Notes: generated by a model not told the origin, from the sequence alone. Counted from the stretch's first letter, positions 38,154-46,921 are shown. The stretch is DNA of 64,000 nt from an uncultured Paracoccaceae bacterium (GCA_947500825.1 CANMTR010000008.1:1-64000); one strand, 5' to 3'. Made by a program: numbers and translations.

Positions 38154-38821
38154 TGGACGCGGTGGTCACGGGCGTCTCGCGCATCTACGAGCTCGGCGGA
38201 ACGGTCGTGCTGGTCCTGATCGGCGCGGCGATCGTGGCGTTGGCCGTCATTCTCTACAAGCTGTGGCAGTTCGCGGCGGCTGGCGTGGGGCGCCACCGGG
38301 CGCTGGCGCGGGCCATCGACGCCTGGGACCGGGGCGAGCGGGGCGAGGCGCGCAGCCAGCTCTCGGCCTCGCGCTCCTATCTCGCGCCGGTGATCGGCAT
38401 GGCGCTGTCCGCCCCCGACGTGCCGGAGGCGCAGACCCGGCTCGCCGCCGAGGCCGAGACCCGCTTTGCCGGGTTGGAGCGGGGCCTGCGCTTTCTCGAC
38501 ATGGTGGCGCAGCTCGCGCCGCTCCTGGGCCTGTTCGGCACGGTCCTGGGCATGATCGAGGCGTTCCGCTCGCTGCAGGAGGCGGGTGCCCAGGTGGACC
38601 CGTCGATCCTCGCGGGGGGCATCTGGGTGGCGCTCATGACCACCGCCGCCGGCCTCGCCGTGGCGATGCCCGTGGCCCTGATCCTGTCGTGGTTCGAGGG
38701 CCGGATGGAGGCCGAGCGGGTGCTGGCCGAGCGCGCGATCGCCACGATCCGCGCGCCCCTGGGCTCCCGCGACGGGCGATCGGGGGAGCGGGTGGCGCCC
38801 GTCGCCGCCGCCCATGGCTGA
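38150..38821 (+). CDS. exbB: ExbB/TolQ-type proton channel protein
   Basis: A 223-residue MotA/TolQ/ExbB protein with three membrane helices. The second and third helices are recognisable: LRFLDMVAQLAPLLGLFGTVLGM and GIWVALMTTAAGLAVAMPVALIL, with the conserved Thr residues lining the channel. With ExbD and TonB it uses the proton gradient to power outer-membrane receptors such as the FhuA-like protein here. The ATG at 38150 overlaps the previous stop; 38153 is the alternative start. It overlaps exbD by eight bases. Confidence 0.9.
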   Translation: MMDAVVTGVSRIYELGGTVVLVLIGAAIVALAVILYKLWQFAAAGVGRHRALARAIDAWDRGERGEARSQLSASRSYLAPVIGMALSAPDVPEAQTRLAAEAETRFAGLERGLRFLDMVAQLAPLLGLFGTVLGMIEAFRSLQEAGAQVDPSILAGGIWVALMTTAAGLAVAMPVALILSWFEGRMEAERVLAERAIATIRAPLGSRDGRSGERVAPVAAAHG

Positions 38822-39197
38822 GAGGGGCCGGACGCGTCGCAGGCGGCTGTCGCTGACCTCGCTGATCGACGTGATCTTCCTGTTGCTGCTGTTCTTCATG
38901 CTGACCTCGACCTTCTCGCGCTTCGCCGAGGTGGAGCTGTCGGCCGCCGCGCCCGCGGGGGCGGCGGGGCAGGCGCGCCCGGTCTTCCTGCGCCTCGCCC
39001 CGGACGCGGTGAGCGTCAACGGCGAGGCGGTGGCGATGGCGGGGCTCGGCGAGGCGCTGGCCCACGAGGGAGAGGACGTTCGCCCGGTCCTCGTCTCGCT
39101 TTCTGGGGAGGTGACCGCGCAGCGGCTGACCGACCTTCTGGGCGCACTCCGGGGCGTGCCGGGCATCGCGCCCACGGTGCTGGGAGGGGGGGCATGA
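38814..39197 (+). CDS. exbD: ExbD-type biopolymer transport protein, copy 1 (Asp present)
   Basis: A 127-residue protein with a basic N-terminus, one membrane helix (about 16-35) and a periplasmic domain. The helix carries SLIDVIFLLLLFFML with the essential Asp at residue 19, the proton-relay residue of ExbD/TolR. It overlaps exbB (8 bases) and the second exbD (ATGA, 39194-39197). Confidence 0.9.
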   Translation: MAERGRTRRRRLSLTSLIDVIFLLLLFFMLTSTFSRFAEVELSAAAPAGAAGQARPVFLRLAPDAVSVNGEAVAMAGLGEALAHEGEDVRPVLVSLSGEVTAQRLTDLLGALRGVPGIAPTVLGGGA

Positions 39198-39583
39198 TCC
39201 GCCGCCGACCCCGCGCATCGGGCCGCGAGCCCACCATCGCGCTCATCAACGTGGTGTTCCTGATGCTGGTGTTCTTCATGGTGGCGGGAACGATCGCGCC
39301 GCCCATGGAGAGCGACCTGTCGCTGGTCAGGACCGAGGACCTGGAGGGCCGCGCGCCCCCCGACACGCTGGTGGTGGATGCGACGGGCGCGCTGTCCTAT
39401 CGCGGCGCGCCCGTGGAATCCGCCGCCGCGTTCGCGGCAGGGCTGACCGAGGCGGAACGGGCCGCGATCCGGGTGGTGCCCGACCGCGACCTGGCCGCCG
39501 CCGACCTGGTGCGCCTGGCCACCGAGCTGCGGGGCGCGGGGGCCGAGCGGGTGCTGGTGGTGACGGAACGGGGGCTGGAATGA
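39194..39583 (+). CDS. ExbD-type biopolymer transport protein, copy 2 (Asp replaced by Asn)
   Basis: A 129-residue ExbD paralogue with the same layout. The helix reads ALINVVFLMLVFFMV: the essential Asp is Asn19, at the same position as Asp19 in copy 1. Alone it should not relay protons, so a mixed ExbD pair is likely. Overlaps copy 1 and tonB (ATGA at both ends). Confidence 0.9.
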   Translation: MIRRRPRASGREPTIALINVVFLMLVFFMVAGTIAPPMESDLSLVRTEDLEGRAPPDTLVVDATGALSYRGAPVESAAAFAAGLTEAERAAIRVVPDRDLAAADLVRLATELRGAGAERVLVVTERGLE

Positions 39584-40443
39584 TCCCGCGCTCGCGTATC
39601 GCCAAGGGGGCCGCGCTGGTCCTGTCCCTCGCCGCGGCGGGGGCGGCGGCGTCCGTCGGCCTGGCACCCGAGCCGGTGGAGATCGCGGGCGGCGGCGCCG
39701 CGCCGGTGGAGGCGCGCCTCGGCAGCAGCTTCGAGGACCTCTCGGCCGGGACCCTGAGCGGCGAGACCCCGTCGGACACCGTGACGCCGGACGCGCCGCC
39801 GCCAGCCGAGACGCCCCCCGTGGAGGCGGCCCCGGCGGAGGCCCCCGAGGCGGCGGCCCCGCTCGCGCCCGCCGCGCCGGTCGTCGCCGTTCCGGATGCG
39901 ACCCCTCCGGAAACGACCTCCCCCGAGGCGACCCCGCCCGAGACCACCCAGCCCGAGACGGTGACGGGAGAGGAGCCCCCGGGCACCGTCACGGCCTCGC
40001 GCAGGCCGCCGGAGCGGCCCGCGCCGTCGCCCGAGCCAGCACCCCAGCCCGAGCGGCAAGCCGAAGCCCCCGCGCGGGGCAACGCGGAGCGTTCGTCCCG
40101 GGCGGGCAGCGCCACCGGGCAGGCCGAGGCGACCGCCCCTGCCCGGAACTCTGGCGGGGGAACGGCGCAGAGCGCGGGCAACGCCGCCGCCTCGAACTAT
40201 CCCGGCGAGGTGATGGCCCGCCTGAGCCGGGTGCCGCGGCCCCGGGTGCGGGCGCGCGGCGCGGCCACGGTGGCCTTTGCCGTCGCGCCCGGCGGCGGGC
40301 TGGCGACGGCGCGCGTGGCGCGATCCTCCGGGTCGGCGGAGCTGGACCGGGCGGCGCTGGCGCTGGTGCGCCGCGCGGCCCCGTTCCCGGCCCCGCCGCC
40401 GGGCGCCCGGCGCGATTTCTCGATCCGCATCGCGGGCCGCTAG
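39580..40443 (+). CDS. tonB: TonB-family energy transducer
   Basis: A 287-residue protein with an N-terminal membrane anchor (about 8-28), a long Pro/Glu/Thr-rich spacer (about 40-170) and a C-terminal TonB domain (about 205-287: NYPGEVMARLSRVPRP, AVAPGGGLATARVARSSGSAELDRAALALVRRAAPFPAPP). It transmits force from ExbBD to receptors. It ends the five-gene operon. The usual TonB Ser-His motif in the anchor is not evident. Confidence 0.9.
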   Translation: MIPRSRIAKGAALVLSLAAAGAAASVGLAPEPVEIAGGGAAPVEARLGSSFEDLSAGTLSGETPSDTVTPDAPPPAETPPVEAAPAEAPEAAAPLAPAAPVVAVPDATPPETTSPEATPPETTQPETVTGEEPPGTVTASRRPPERPAPSPEPAPQPERQAEAPARGNAERSSRAGSATGQAEATAPARNSGGGTAQSAGNAAASNYPGEVMARLSRVPRPRVRARGAATVAFAVAPGGGLATARVARSSGSAELDRAALALVRRAAPFPAPPPGARRDFSIRIAGR

Positions 40444-40578
40444 GGCCGCCGAGGCCCGGGCAGGTTCGGCTCGCGGCCCGATCGGGGCCGGGGGAGGCAA
40501 CGCAAGGGGATCGTTGTGGCCGGGGCCGAGGATCGGATAGAAGACGCGCGATCCGAATCCGGATCCGGGAAGGTGCGC

Positions 40579-42120
40579 ATGCCGTTCGTCGATACCGCAA
40601 AGACCGCCTCTGCGCCGGCCGAGTTTCGCTCGCCGGCCGAACAGACTCGCGCGCTGGCGGAGTTCGGGATCTTCGCGCTCCAGTCGGACGACCTGTCGGA
40701 GGTGCTCGCGCGGGCCTGCCGGCTGGCCGTGGCGGGACTGGGCGAGCGGATCGCCAAGATCATCGAGGTTCGGGGCGATGCGCTCTATCTCCGGCACACG
40801 CTGGGATTCGATCCCGCCGAGGCGGATCGCTGGCTGGAGCCCGGGCATGGCTCGTCGGCCGGCCACGCGCTGATGACCGGCACCGCCACCGCGTCGAGCG
40901 ACGCGGCCGCCGACACCCGCTTCGACCGCGCGATGGTGATCGCGGACATGGATATCCGGTCGCTGGTCAATGTGCTGATCCCCGATTTGACGGGGAGGCA
41001 GGATTGGTACGGGGTGCTGGAGGTGGACAGCCGCGACGCGCGTGGCTTTTCGGATTACGAGATCGCGTTCCTGCAGTCCTGCGCCAACCTGGTCGCGGCG
41101 GCGATCGGGCGCCAGAAGGTGCGCCGCGAAGAGGCGGCGGAGGCGCGCGCCCGCACTTGGCAGATCGAGCGGCTGGGTGCGCTGTTCGAGCAGGCGCCGG
41201 GCTTCGTGGTGGCACTGGCGGGCCCCGAGCACCGGATCGAGTTCGCCAACGCCGCCTTCCGGCGGCTGTTTCCCGATCGGACCGTGACCGGGCGGCCCTT
41301 CCTCGACGCGGTGCCGGACCTCACCGGGCTCGACCCCCAGCGCGCCCTCGACGACGTGCGCCGCACGGGCGAGGTGCGCGCCTACGAACGCGTGCAGTTC
41401 GATTCCTGGCCCACCGGCGCGGGGTCGGCGCGCCGGCTCTGGGCCGACTTCGTCTATCAGCCGATCCTCGACGAGGCGGGCAAGACCACGGGCATCCTGT
41501 TGCAGGGGCAGGACGTGACGGCTCATGTGCTGGCCGAGGAGCGGGTCTCGCTGATCAACGAGGAGCTGCGCCACCGCATCCGCAACCTGATCGCCATGAT
41601 CGGCATCGTGGCGCGCCAGACCTTGCGCGGCCGCGCCGAGCCGGAGGCGCTGGAGACGTTCGAGCGGCGGCTGGGAGCGTTCGGGACGGCCCAGGCCACC
41701 CTGGGCGGGCGCACCGATGCCCGCGCCGGGGTGGGCGCGGTGGTGGAGGCGGCGCTGGCGGTCCACGATCCCGGCGGCGCGCGCTACCTTATCGAGGGCG
41801 ACGACACGGTCCTGTCGGGCAAGCAGGTCACGACATTGACGCTGATCGTCCACGAGCTGGCCACGAACGCGGCCAAGCACGGCGCGCTGTCGGACGCCCG
41901 GGGCAGGGTGCGGATCACGTGGCGCCTGGGAGAGACATTCGTGTTCGAATGGCGCGAGGAGGGCGGGCCGGAGGTGGCCCCGCCCGCGCGCACGGGCTTC
42001 GGCTCGACCTTGCTGCGCCACCTGGCCGAGGCCGATTTTGAAGGGCGGGGCGAAACCGAGTTCGCGCCGGGGGGCCTCGTCTACACGCTGGTCGCGCCCG
42101 CGCGCGCGTTGGGCGGCTAG
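40579..42120 (+). CDS. HWE-family sensor histidine kinase (GAF and PAS)
   Basis: A 513-residue soluble kinase from the ATG at 40579 (GGGAAGG upstream); a GTG at 40516 could add 21 residues. A GAF domain (about 25-175), a PAS domain (about 190-305) and an HWE-type dimerisation/ATPase region: ELRHRIRNLIAM (H332), LIVHELATNAAKHGALS and FVFEWREEGGP (the W-x-E element), ending with FGSTLLRHLAEADFEG. HWE kinases often act in the alphaproteobacterial general stress or light responses. No receiver protein is adjacent. Confidence 0.87.
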   Translation: MPFVDTAKTASAPAEFRSPAEQTRALAEFGIFALQSDDLSEVLARACRLAVAGLGERIAKIIEVRGDALYLRHTLGFDPAEADRWLEPGHGSSAGHALMTGTATASSDAAADTRFDRAMVIADMDIRSLVNVLIPDLTGRQDWYGVLEVDSRDARGFSDYEIAFLQSCANLVAAAIGRQKVRREEAAEARARTWQIERLGALFEQAPGFVVALAGPEHRIEFANAAFRRLFPDRTVTGRPFLDAVPDLTGLDPQRALDDVRRTGEVRAYERVQFDSWPTGAGSARRLWADFVYQPILDEAGKTTGILLQGQDVTAHVLAEERVSLINEELRHRIRNLIAMIGIVARQTLRGRAEPEALETFERRLGAFGTAQATLGGRTDARAGVGAVVEAALAVHDPGGARYLIEGDDTVLSGKQVTTLTLIVHELATNAAKHGALSDARGRVRITWRLGETFVFEWREEGGPEVAPPARTGFGSTLLRHLAEADFEGRGETEFAPGGLVYTLVAPARALGG

Positions 42121-42178
42121 CCTCCAGGCGTCGCGGCGGAAGTTTCGGCCGGACCGCGCCTTTCGGACGCAGTCGTCA

Positions 42179-42204
42179 GGAACCGATTAACCACCGGTCG
42201 CCTT
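42179..42204 (+). promoter_or_regulatory. Weak EcfG-type promoter candidate
   Basis: GGAAC, 17 bases, then CCTT, three of four matching the -10 CGTT of alphaproteobacterial general-stress promoters. It lies about 40 bases before the microprotein start and the stress-type gene cluster. Confidence 0.25.
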
Positions 42205-42243
42205 GTCCGGGGACGACATCGCACACGCAAAGGAGCGCGCCCC

Positions 42244-42312
42244 GTGAACAACCTCATCTATCTCGTTGGACTTATCGTGGTCGTCCTCGTCGTCATCAAT
42301 GTGGTCGCCTGA
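42244..42312 (+). CDS. 22-residue single-helix membrane microprotein
   Basis: GTG start preceded by AAAGGAG at good spacing; the product starts MNNLIYLVG and is almost wholly hydrophobic (Leu/Ile/Val) from residue 4 to the end. It is a single-helix membrane microprotein. Similar short MNNLIY... proteins occur beside stress genes in alphaproteobacteria as far as I recall. It is 29 bases upstream of the next gene and may be co-transcribed. Confidence 0.65.
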   Translation: MNNLIYLVGLIVVVLVVINVVA

Positions 42313-42341
42313 ACTGGCGACTCGAACCGGAGTACAATGTT

Positions 42342-43178
42342 ATGAGTGATCCCGATCCGAACGATCGCCACGTCGACCGGGAGGCCGGCGAAGACGCGCG
42401 CCGCTCGGCCGAGCGCCTCGCCGAAGACGCCCGCGCCACTGCCGAAGACCTGGGCGGCCGCGCCCGCGACGAGGCCTGGTCCCAGGCCGACCGCGCCAAG
42501 GGCGGCGTGGCCACCGAGATGTCGGGCATCGCGGATGCCCTGCGCAAGGCGGCCCGCGACATGCGCGAGGGCTCGCCCCAGGAACGCACCTTCGGCCAGA
42601 TCGCCGAAGGGCTGGCCGACGCCTCCGAGGCGGTACGCAACCGCGACGTGGGCGAGCTGGCCGGCGACGTGAGCGATTTCGCCCGCCGCAACCCGCTGGC
42701 CTTCCTCGGCGGTGCCGCGCTGGCAGGCTTTGCCGCCACGCGCTTCGCCAAGGCGTCCGCCAGCACGCCGCGGGACACGACACCCGCGTCGTCCTCGGGC
42801 TCGCAGGGCGCGACGTCGCTGCCCTCCACCTCGACGACGCCCGTGTCGTCGGGCTCGGCTGCCTCGACATCGCCCTACGGCGGTTCGTCGTCCGGCAGCG
42901 CGTCGTCCGGCAGTTCGTCCTACGGCGCCTCGTCGCCGGGCGGTTCCGCCTCCGGCACGTCCGGGTCCGTGGCCGCGCCCGCGACGGTGACATCGTCGGG
43001 ACGGGTCAGCCCGGGCGGCTCCGAAGCGACGCCGGCCGGTGCCGTGCCCCCCGAGACGCCGGATCGTGACCGCATTCCCGGTCCGGCCACCTCGCCCACG
43101 GGCACCACGCCCGGAACCGGGGCGTCGTCCACCGCGCGGCCCTCGCCCACCGCCACCAGAACGCCGGGAGATTCGTGA
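42342..43178 (+). CDS. Stress-type protein with a Ser/Thr/Pro-rich low-complexity tail
   Basis: A 278-residue protein. Residues 1-105 are charged and helical (repeated Glu/Ala/Arg, amphipathic), then one membrane helix (about 115-132, NPLAFLGGAALAGFAATRF) and a long Ser/Gly/Thr/Pro tail. The first half resembles nutrient-deprivation-induced-type proteins. It overlaps the next gene by one base (TGATG) and belongs to a four-gene operon. The function is unknown. Confidence 0.7.
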   Translation: MSDPDPNDRHVDREAGEDARRSAERLAEDARATAEDLGGRARDEAWSQADRAKGGVATEMSGIADALRKAARDMREGSPQERTFGQIAEGLADASEAVRNRDVGELAGDVSDFARRNPLAFLGGAALAGFAATRFAKASASTPRDTTPASSSGSQGATSLPSTSTTPVSSGSAASTSPYGGSSSGSASSGSSSYGASSPGGSASGTSGSVAAPATVTSSGRVSPGGSEATPAGAVPPETPDRDRIPGPATSPTGTTPGTGASSTARPSPTATRTPGDS

Positions 43179-43654
43179 TGTCCGATACCGACCACCAGAA
43201 GAGGGACTCCGCCGGCGACCGGACCGGCGATCGCCTCCGTGACGACCGGACCCGCGGCGACGACGGCGCCCGTCGCCAGATCCGCGACAGCGGCACCCTG
43301 GCCGGGGAGGTCCTGCAAAGGGTCGTCGCGCTTTTGCGCGGCGAGGTGGACCTGTTCCGCGCCGAGATGGACCAGAACGTCCGCAAGGCCGGCGCCGCGC
43401 TCGGCATGATCGTCGCCGGCGTGGTGATCCTGCTCGTGTCGCTTAACGTTCTGGCCTCCGCGCTCGTCGCGGCGATCACCGAGCTCGGCCTCGAGGCCGG
43501 ATGGGCCGCGCTGATCGTGGGTGTCGTCCTGGCGATCATCGCCGCGATCCTCGCCAAGAAGGGGACGAGCGACCTGCAACTGGCATCTCTCGCGCCGACG
43601 CGCACCACGCGCAACGTGGAACGCGACAGCGAGACCGTTAAGAAGGCATTGTGA
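43178..43654 (+). CDS. Phage-holin-superfamily III-type membrane protein (Holin-X, DUF1469-like)
   Basis: A 158-residue protein with two adjacent membrane helices (about 71-93 and 97-118) after a charged N-terminus and an amphipathic helix (VLQRVVALLRGEVDLFRAEM). This matches the actinobacterial Holin-X family (DUF1469), not a lysis holin in function. ATG at 43178 with GGGAG upstream; a GTG at 43175 is possible. It sits within the stress-type operon. Confidence 0.8.
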   Translation: MSDTDHQKRDSAGDRTGDRLRDDRTRGDDGARRQIRDSGTLAGEVLQRVVALLRGEVDLFRAEMDQNVRKAGAALGMIVAGVVILLVSLNVLASALVAAITELGLEAGWAALIVGVVLAIIAAILAKKGTSDLQLASLAPTRTTRNVERDSETVKKAL

Positions 43655-43655
43655 G

Positions 43656-44714
43656 ATGAGCGATACCAGAACACCCGACGACATCGAGCGCGAGCTCGAA
43701 GAGAACCGCGAGGGGCTGCGCTCCTCCATCGCCGCGCTGCAGGATACCTTCTCGCCCGAGACGATCTTCCGCAGCGTGACCGACAATGTGGGCCGCCACG
43801 GCGGCGATTTCGGCAAGTCGATCGGCGCGGCGGCGCGCGAGAATCCGCTGGCGCTGGCCGTCACGGGCGTGGGCCTGGGCTGGCTGATCTTCGGCCGTGG
43901 CCCGAGTGCCGACAGCATCGAGCGCAGCGCGCGACGCGCCGGCGACAGTGATCTGACGCTCGGCGGCAAGCGTCGCACCGCGTATGGCGAAGGCGCGGAT
44001 GCCAGCATCGGCCCGCGCGGGCCGGTGCCCGAGGGCGACGCGCCCAACTGGATGTCCGACGAGAATCGCGGGCCGACCATGGGCCAGCGGGCGCGGGCAA
44101 GCTGGCACAATGCCGGCAGCCGGATGCGCTCTGCCGGAACGGGGGCCTCCGATACGGCCGGACGTGTCCGTGACCGGTCCAACGACATGGGCCGGCGCCT
44201 TTCGGAAGGCACGGAGCACATGGGCGAGGAGGCGCGCGAGCGCATCGTCGCCGCCCGCGAGCAGGCCGTCATCGCCAGCGAACGCGCGAGCCAGAGCATG
44301 AGCCGAGGCGCCGACCGGGCGGTCGACTTCTTCGAGGAGCACCCGATCGTGGCCGGCGCGCTCGCCTTCGCCGTGGGTGCGGCCATCGCGGGCGGACTGC
44401 CCCGGTCGCGCTACGAGGACGAGCATTTCGGCGCCGAGAGCGACCGCCTCTACGGTGAGGCGGAGCGCGTCTTCGCCGAGGAGCGGGCCAAGGCCGAACG
44501 GGTCGCCGGCGCCGCGCTCGACGAGGCGCGCACCGTGGGCGACGAGGTCCGCAAGGACGCCGAGTCCGCCAAGGACCGCGCCGACTCGGAGACGCAAGGC
44601 GAAGGCAGCGCCACGGATGCGGCCGTGGACCGTACCGAGGACGCCGCCCGCCGGGTGGCCGACGCCGCCGGAGCCAAGGCGCGCGAAGAGAACTTCGGCC
44701 CCTCGCGCGGCTGA
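43656..44714 (+). CDS. DUF3618-containing membrane-associated protein
   Basis: A 352-residue protein. The N-terminus (RTPDDIERELEENREGLRSSIAAL) matches DUF3618. Two hydrophobic stretches (about 52-66 and 230-248) may be membrane helices. The rest is Arg/Glu/Ala-rich and helical, with repeated RARSGA-like segments. Genes of this family typically follow a Holin-X gene, as here (two-base gap). Their role in envelope stress is suggested, not proven. Confidence 0.82.
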   Translation: MSDTRTPDDIERELEENREGLRSSIAALQDTFSPETIFRSVTDNVGRHGGDFGKSIGAAARENPLALAVTGVGLGWLIFGRGPSADSIERSARRAGDSDLTLGGKRRTAYGEGADASIGPRGPVPEGDAPNWMSDENRGPTMGQRARASWHNAGSRMRSAGTGASDTAGRVRDRSNDMGRRLSEGTEHMGEEARERIVAAREQAVIASERASQSMSRGADRAVDFFEEHPIVAGALAFAVGAAIAGGLPRSRYEDEHFGAESDRLYGEAERVFAEERAKAERVAGAALDEARTVGDEVRKDAESAKDRADSETQGEGSATDAAVDRTEDAARRVADAAGAKAREENFGPSRG

Positions 44715-44725
44715 CGACGACACTC

Positions 44726-44756
44726 GGCGCCCGCGGGGGAAATCCCTGCGGGCGCC
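44726..44756 (+). terminator. Strong GC hairpin after the stress-type operon
   Basis: GGCGCCCGC (44726-44734) pairs perfectly with GCGGGCGCC (44748-44756), with inner GGG/CCC pairing and an AAAT loop. No U-run follows, but the stem is long and sits 12 bases after the operon stop. Confidence 0.55.
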
Positions 44757-44841
44757 ACGCGTATTCGACCGGGGGTCGCGGTGTCGCGTCCGCCCGGCGG
44801 TGTTATGATCCCGCGAAACACGGGACGCTGAGGGGAAACGG

Positions 44842-45816
44842 ATGAGCGGACTGGTCGCGCTACTCGACGACGTGGCGGCGATCGCCAAGGTCGCATCGGC
44901 CTCGGTGGACGACGTGATGGGACAGGCCATGAAGGCCTCGTCCAAGGCTGCGGGCGCGGTGGTGGACGACGCGGCGGTGACGCCCAAGTACCTCACCGGG
45001 TTCTCGGCCGAGCGCGAGCTTCCCATCGTGTGGAAGATCGCGCGCGGGTCGCTGTTCAATAAGCTGGTGATCCTGCTGCCGGTGGCGCTCCTGCTCACGG
45101 TGTTCGCGCCATGGGCGATCTCGCCGCTTCTGATGATCGGCGGCCTCTACCTGTGCTTCGAGGGCGCGGAGAAGATCTGGCACGCGATCAACCCGTCCGA
45201 CCACCACTCCGAGGAGCTGGTCAAGGACAAGATGAGCGCGGCCAAGCTGGAGGAGAAGAAGGTCCGCGGCGCGGTCAAGACCGACTTCATCCTGTCCGCC
45301 GAGATCATGACCATCGTGCTGAACGCCCTGCCGCCCGACGGCTCGATCGTGCGCACGGGGCTGAGCCTGGCGGTGGCGGGGGTGATCATCACCATCGCCG
45401 TCTATGGCTCGGTGGCGCTGATCGTGAAGGCCGACGACGTGGGCCTGCACCTGGCCGCCCGGAAAGGCGGCGGCTGGCTGGCCGCGATCGGGCGGGGCAT
45501 CGTCAAGGGGATGCCCTGGGTGATGAAGCTGCTGGTCGTGGTGGGCACGGCGGCGATGGTCTGGGTCGGCGGATCGATCATCGTGCACGGGCTGCACGAG
45601 ATGGGATGGCACGCGCCGTCCGAGATGATCCACTCGGTCGCCGTGGCCGCGGGACAGGCGATCGGCGTCTATGTGGGCGCGGTGGAATGGTTCGTGACCG
45701 CGTTCCTCGACGGGATCGTGGGGGTCGTGCTGGGAGGTCTGATGATCCCGGTGGCGACCTGGGTGATCGGCCCGGCGATGGCCGCGGTGAAGCCCGTCTT
45801 CTCGACCCAGAAGTGA
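44842..45816 (+). CDS. DUF808 / YedI-family membrane protein
   Basis: A 324-residue protein of the YedI/DUF808 family, with about six membrane helices. The N-terminus GLVALLDDVAAIAKVASASVDDV and the segment KAAGAVVDDAAVTPKYLTGF are characteristic; a cytoplasmic loop has VKTDFILSAEIM. Function unknown. GGGGAAACGG precedes the ATG. It may share stress regulation with the preceding cluster. Confidence 0.87.
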   Translation: MSGLVALLDDVAAIAKVASASVDDVMGQAMKASSKAAGAVVDDAAVTPKYLTGFSAERELPIVWKIARGSLFNKLVILLPVALLLTVFAPWAISPLLMIGGLYLCFEGAEKIWHAINPSDHHSEELVKDKMSAAKLEEKKVRGAVKTDFILSAEIMTIVLNALPPDGSIVRTGLSLAVAGVIITIAVYGSVALIVKADDVGLHLAARKGGGWLAAIGRGIVKGMPWVMKLLVVVGTAAMVWVGGSIIVHGLHEMGWHAPSEMIHSVAVAAGQAIGVYVGAVEWFVTAFLDGIVGVVLGGLMIPVATWVIGPAMAAVKPVFSTQK

Positions 45817-45866
45817 GAGAAACGCTGTCGGATTTCCGGCGAAGTCCCGTCGGAGATCCGGAACAG

Positions 45867-45882
45867 CGCCCGCTTGGGGGCG
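45867..45882. terminator. Short hairpin between convergent genes
   Basis: CGCCC pairs with GGGCG around a six-base loop between the DUF808 stop and the stop of the minus-strand gene at 45884. A bidirectional terminator is possible, without U-runs. Confidence 0.3.
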
Positions 45883-45883
45883 A

Positions 45884-46849
45884 TCAGGCGGTGACGCCGG
45901 CCCTCTCCTCCCACAACCGCTCGGCCGTGTCCTCGGGCGCGGAGATGCCCGCGGTGTCGAGCGCGAGCGCGGCGGTGGAGGTGACGATGGCCCGGGCGAA
46001 GGGGTCGGGGCGGGTGCCGTCCCACAGGCCCGCGAGCGCGGGCGAGTCCTGCGGCGCGTCGGCCAGGCGGCGATGGGCGTCCACCGGGCGGCCCGTGAGG
46101 CCGGTCCAGCTTTGCCCGTCCCTGAGCCCGAAGGTGGCGATGTCCTTGGCGGGGTGATGCTCGAACTCGCCGCCGCCGCCCTTCAGCACCGTCAGTCGCG
46201 GCAGGCCCATCAGGTGGGCGGCGTCCGACTGAAGCTCCCTGTAGGGGGGGTGGAACACGCCCTGGACCGCGGCCGCCGCCCGGCCGGGATTGAGCATCCG
46301 GCAGACGGTATTGACGCAGGAGCGCAGGCCGAGCGCATCGCGCAAGGACAAGAGCGCCATGATCCGGGGAGAAAAGTGTTCGAGCGGCAAATAGGCGATG
46401 CCGCTCCCCTCGAGCGCGCGGGCGGCGTCGGCGACGGAGGCGGCCTGCGGGATGCCGAGGGGGGCAAGCGCCTCGCGCACGGAGGCGCCCGCGCCCTGGT
46501 GGCTGTTCCAGCCGTGGAGCAGGACCGGAACGCCCGCCGCTGCGACGAGCCTGGCCGACAGCAGGAACCACGGCAGGCCGCGCGAGCGTCCGGCGGCGTA
46601 GCTGGGCCAGTCGAGCCCGGGAGCCGCGGGGAAGTCGGGCAGGGCGGCGCGGGCGGCGGTGGCGAATCCCGCGATCTCCTCGGCGGTCTCGCCCTTCATC
46701 CGCATCAGCATCAGGATCGCGCCGACGGCGTGGGGGTCGGCGTCCTCGCGCATCATCAGGGTCATGGCCTCGAACGCCTCGTCCATGGTCATGGAGCGGG
46801 CGCGGCCCTGGCCGCGGGCCAGGATGCGGACATGGGTGGCGAGGGTCAT
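45884..46849 (-). CDS. TrpD2/YbiB-like glycosyltransferase-family protein
   Basis: A 321-residue protein resembling anthranilate phosphoribosyltransferase but of the YbiB/TrpD2 type. Visible: an N-terminal helical domain (MTMDEAFEAMTLMMRED, LMRMKGETAEEIAGFATAAR), HGWNSHQGAGASVREALAPLG, the region YLPLEHFSPRI, LGLRSCVNTVCRMLNPG and VLKGGGGEFEHHP. YbiB binds DNA and lacks TrpD activity, so a role in tryptophan synthesis is unlikely; no trp gene is near. Confidence 0.82.
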   Translation of the reverse strand: MTLATHVRILARGQGRARSMTMDEAFEAMTLMMREDADPHAVGAILMLMRMKGETAEEIAGFATAARAALPDFPAAPGLDWPSYAAGRSRGLPWFLLSARLVAAAGVPVLLHGWNSHQGAGASVREALAPLGIPQAASVADAARALEGSGIAYLPLEHFSPRIMALLSLRDALGLRSCVNTVCRMLNPGRAAAAVQGVFHPPYRELQSDAAHLMGLPRLTVLKGGGGEFEHHPAKDIATFGLRDGQSWTGLTGRPVDAHRRLADAPQDSPALAGLWDGTRPDPFARAIVTSTAALALDTAGISAPEDTAERLWEERAGVTA

Positions 46850-46921
46850 GGGCGGCCTCCCGGCGGGTATCGGGTGAAGCGGCGGGCGCGGGCCCGCCGG
46901 GAGGAAGGGTCGTCCATCGCC

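Noticed and set aside
43178-43654. Prophage holin
   Set aside because: The Holin-X type protein is in a stress-type operon without endolysin, spanin or other phage genes.
45884-46849. Tryptophan biosynthesis TrpD
   Set aside because: The sequence is of the YbiB/TrpD2 type and no other trp gene is nearby.
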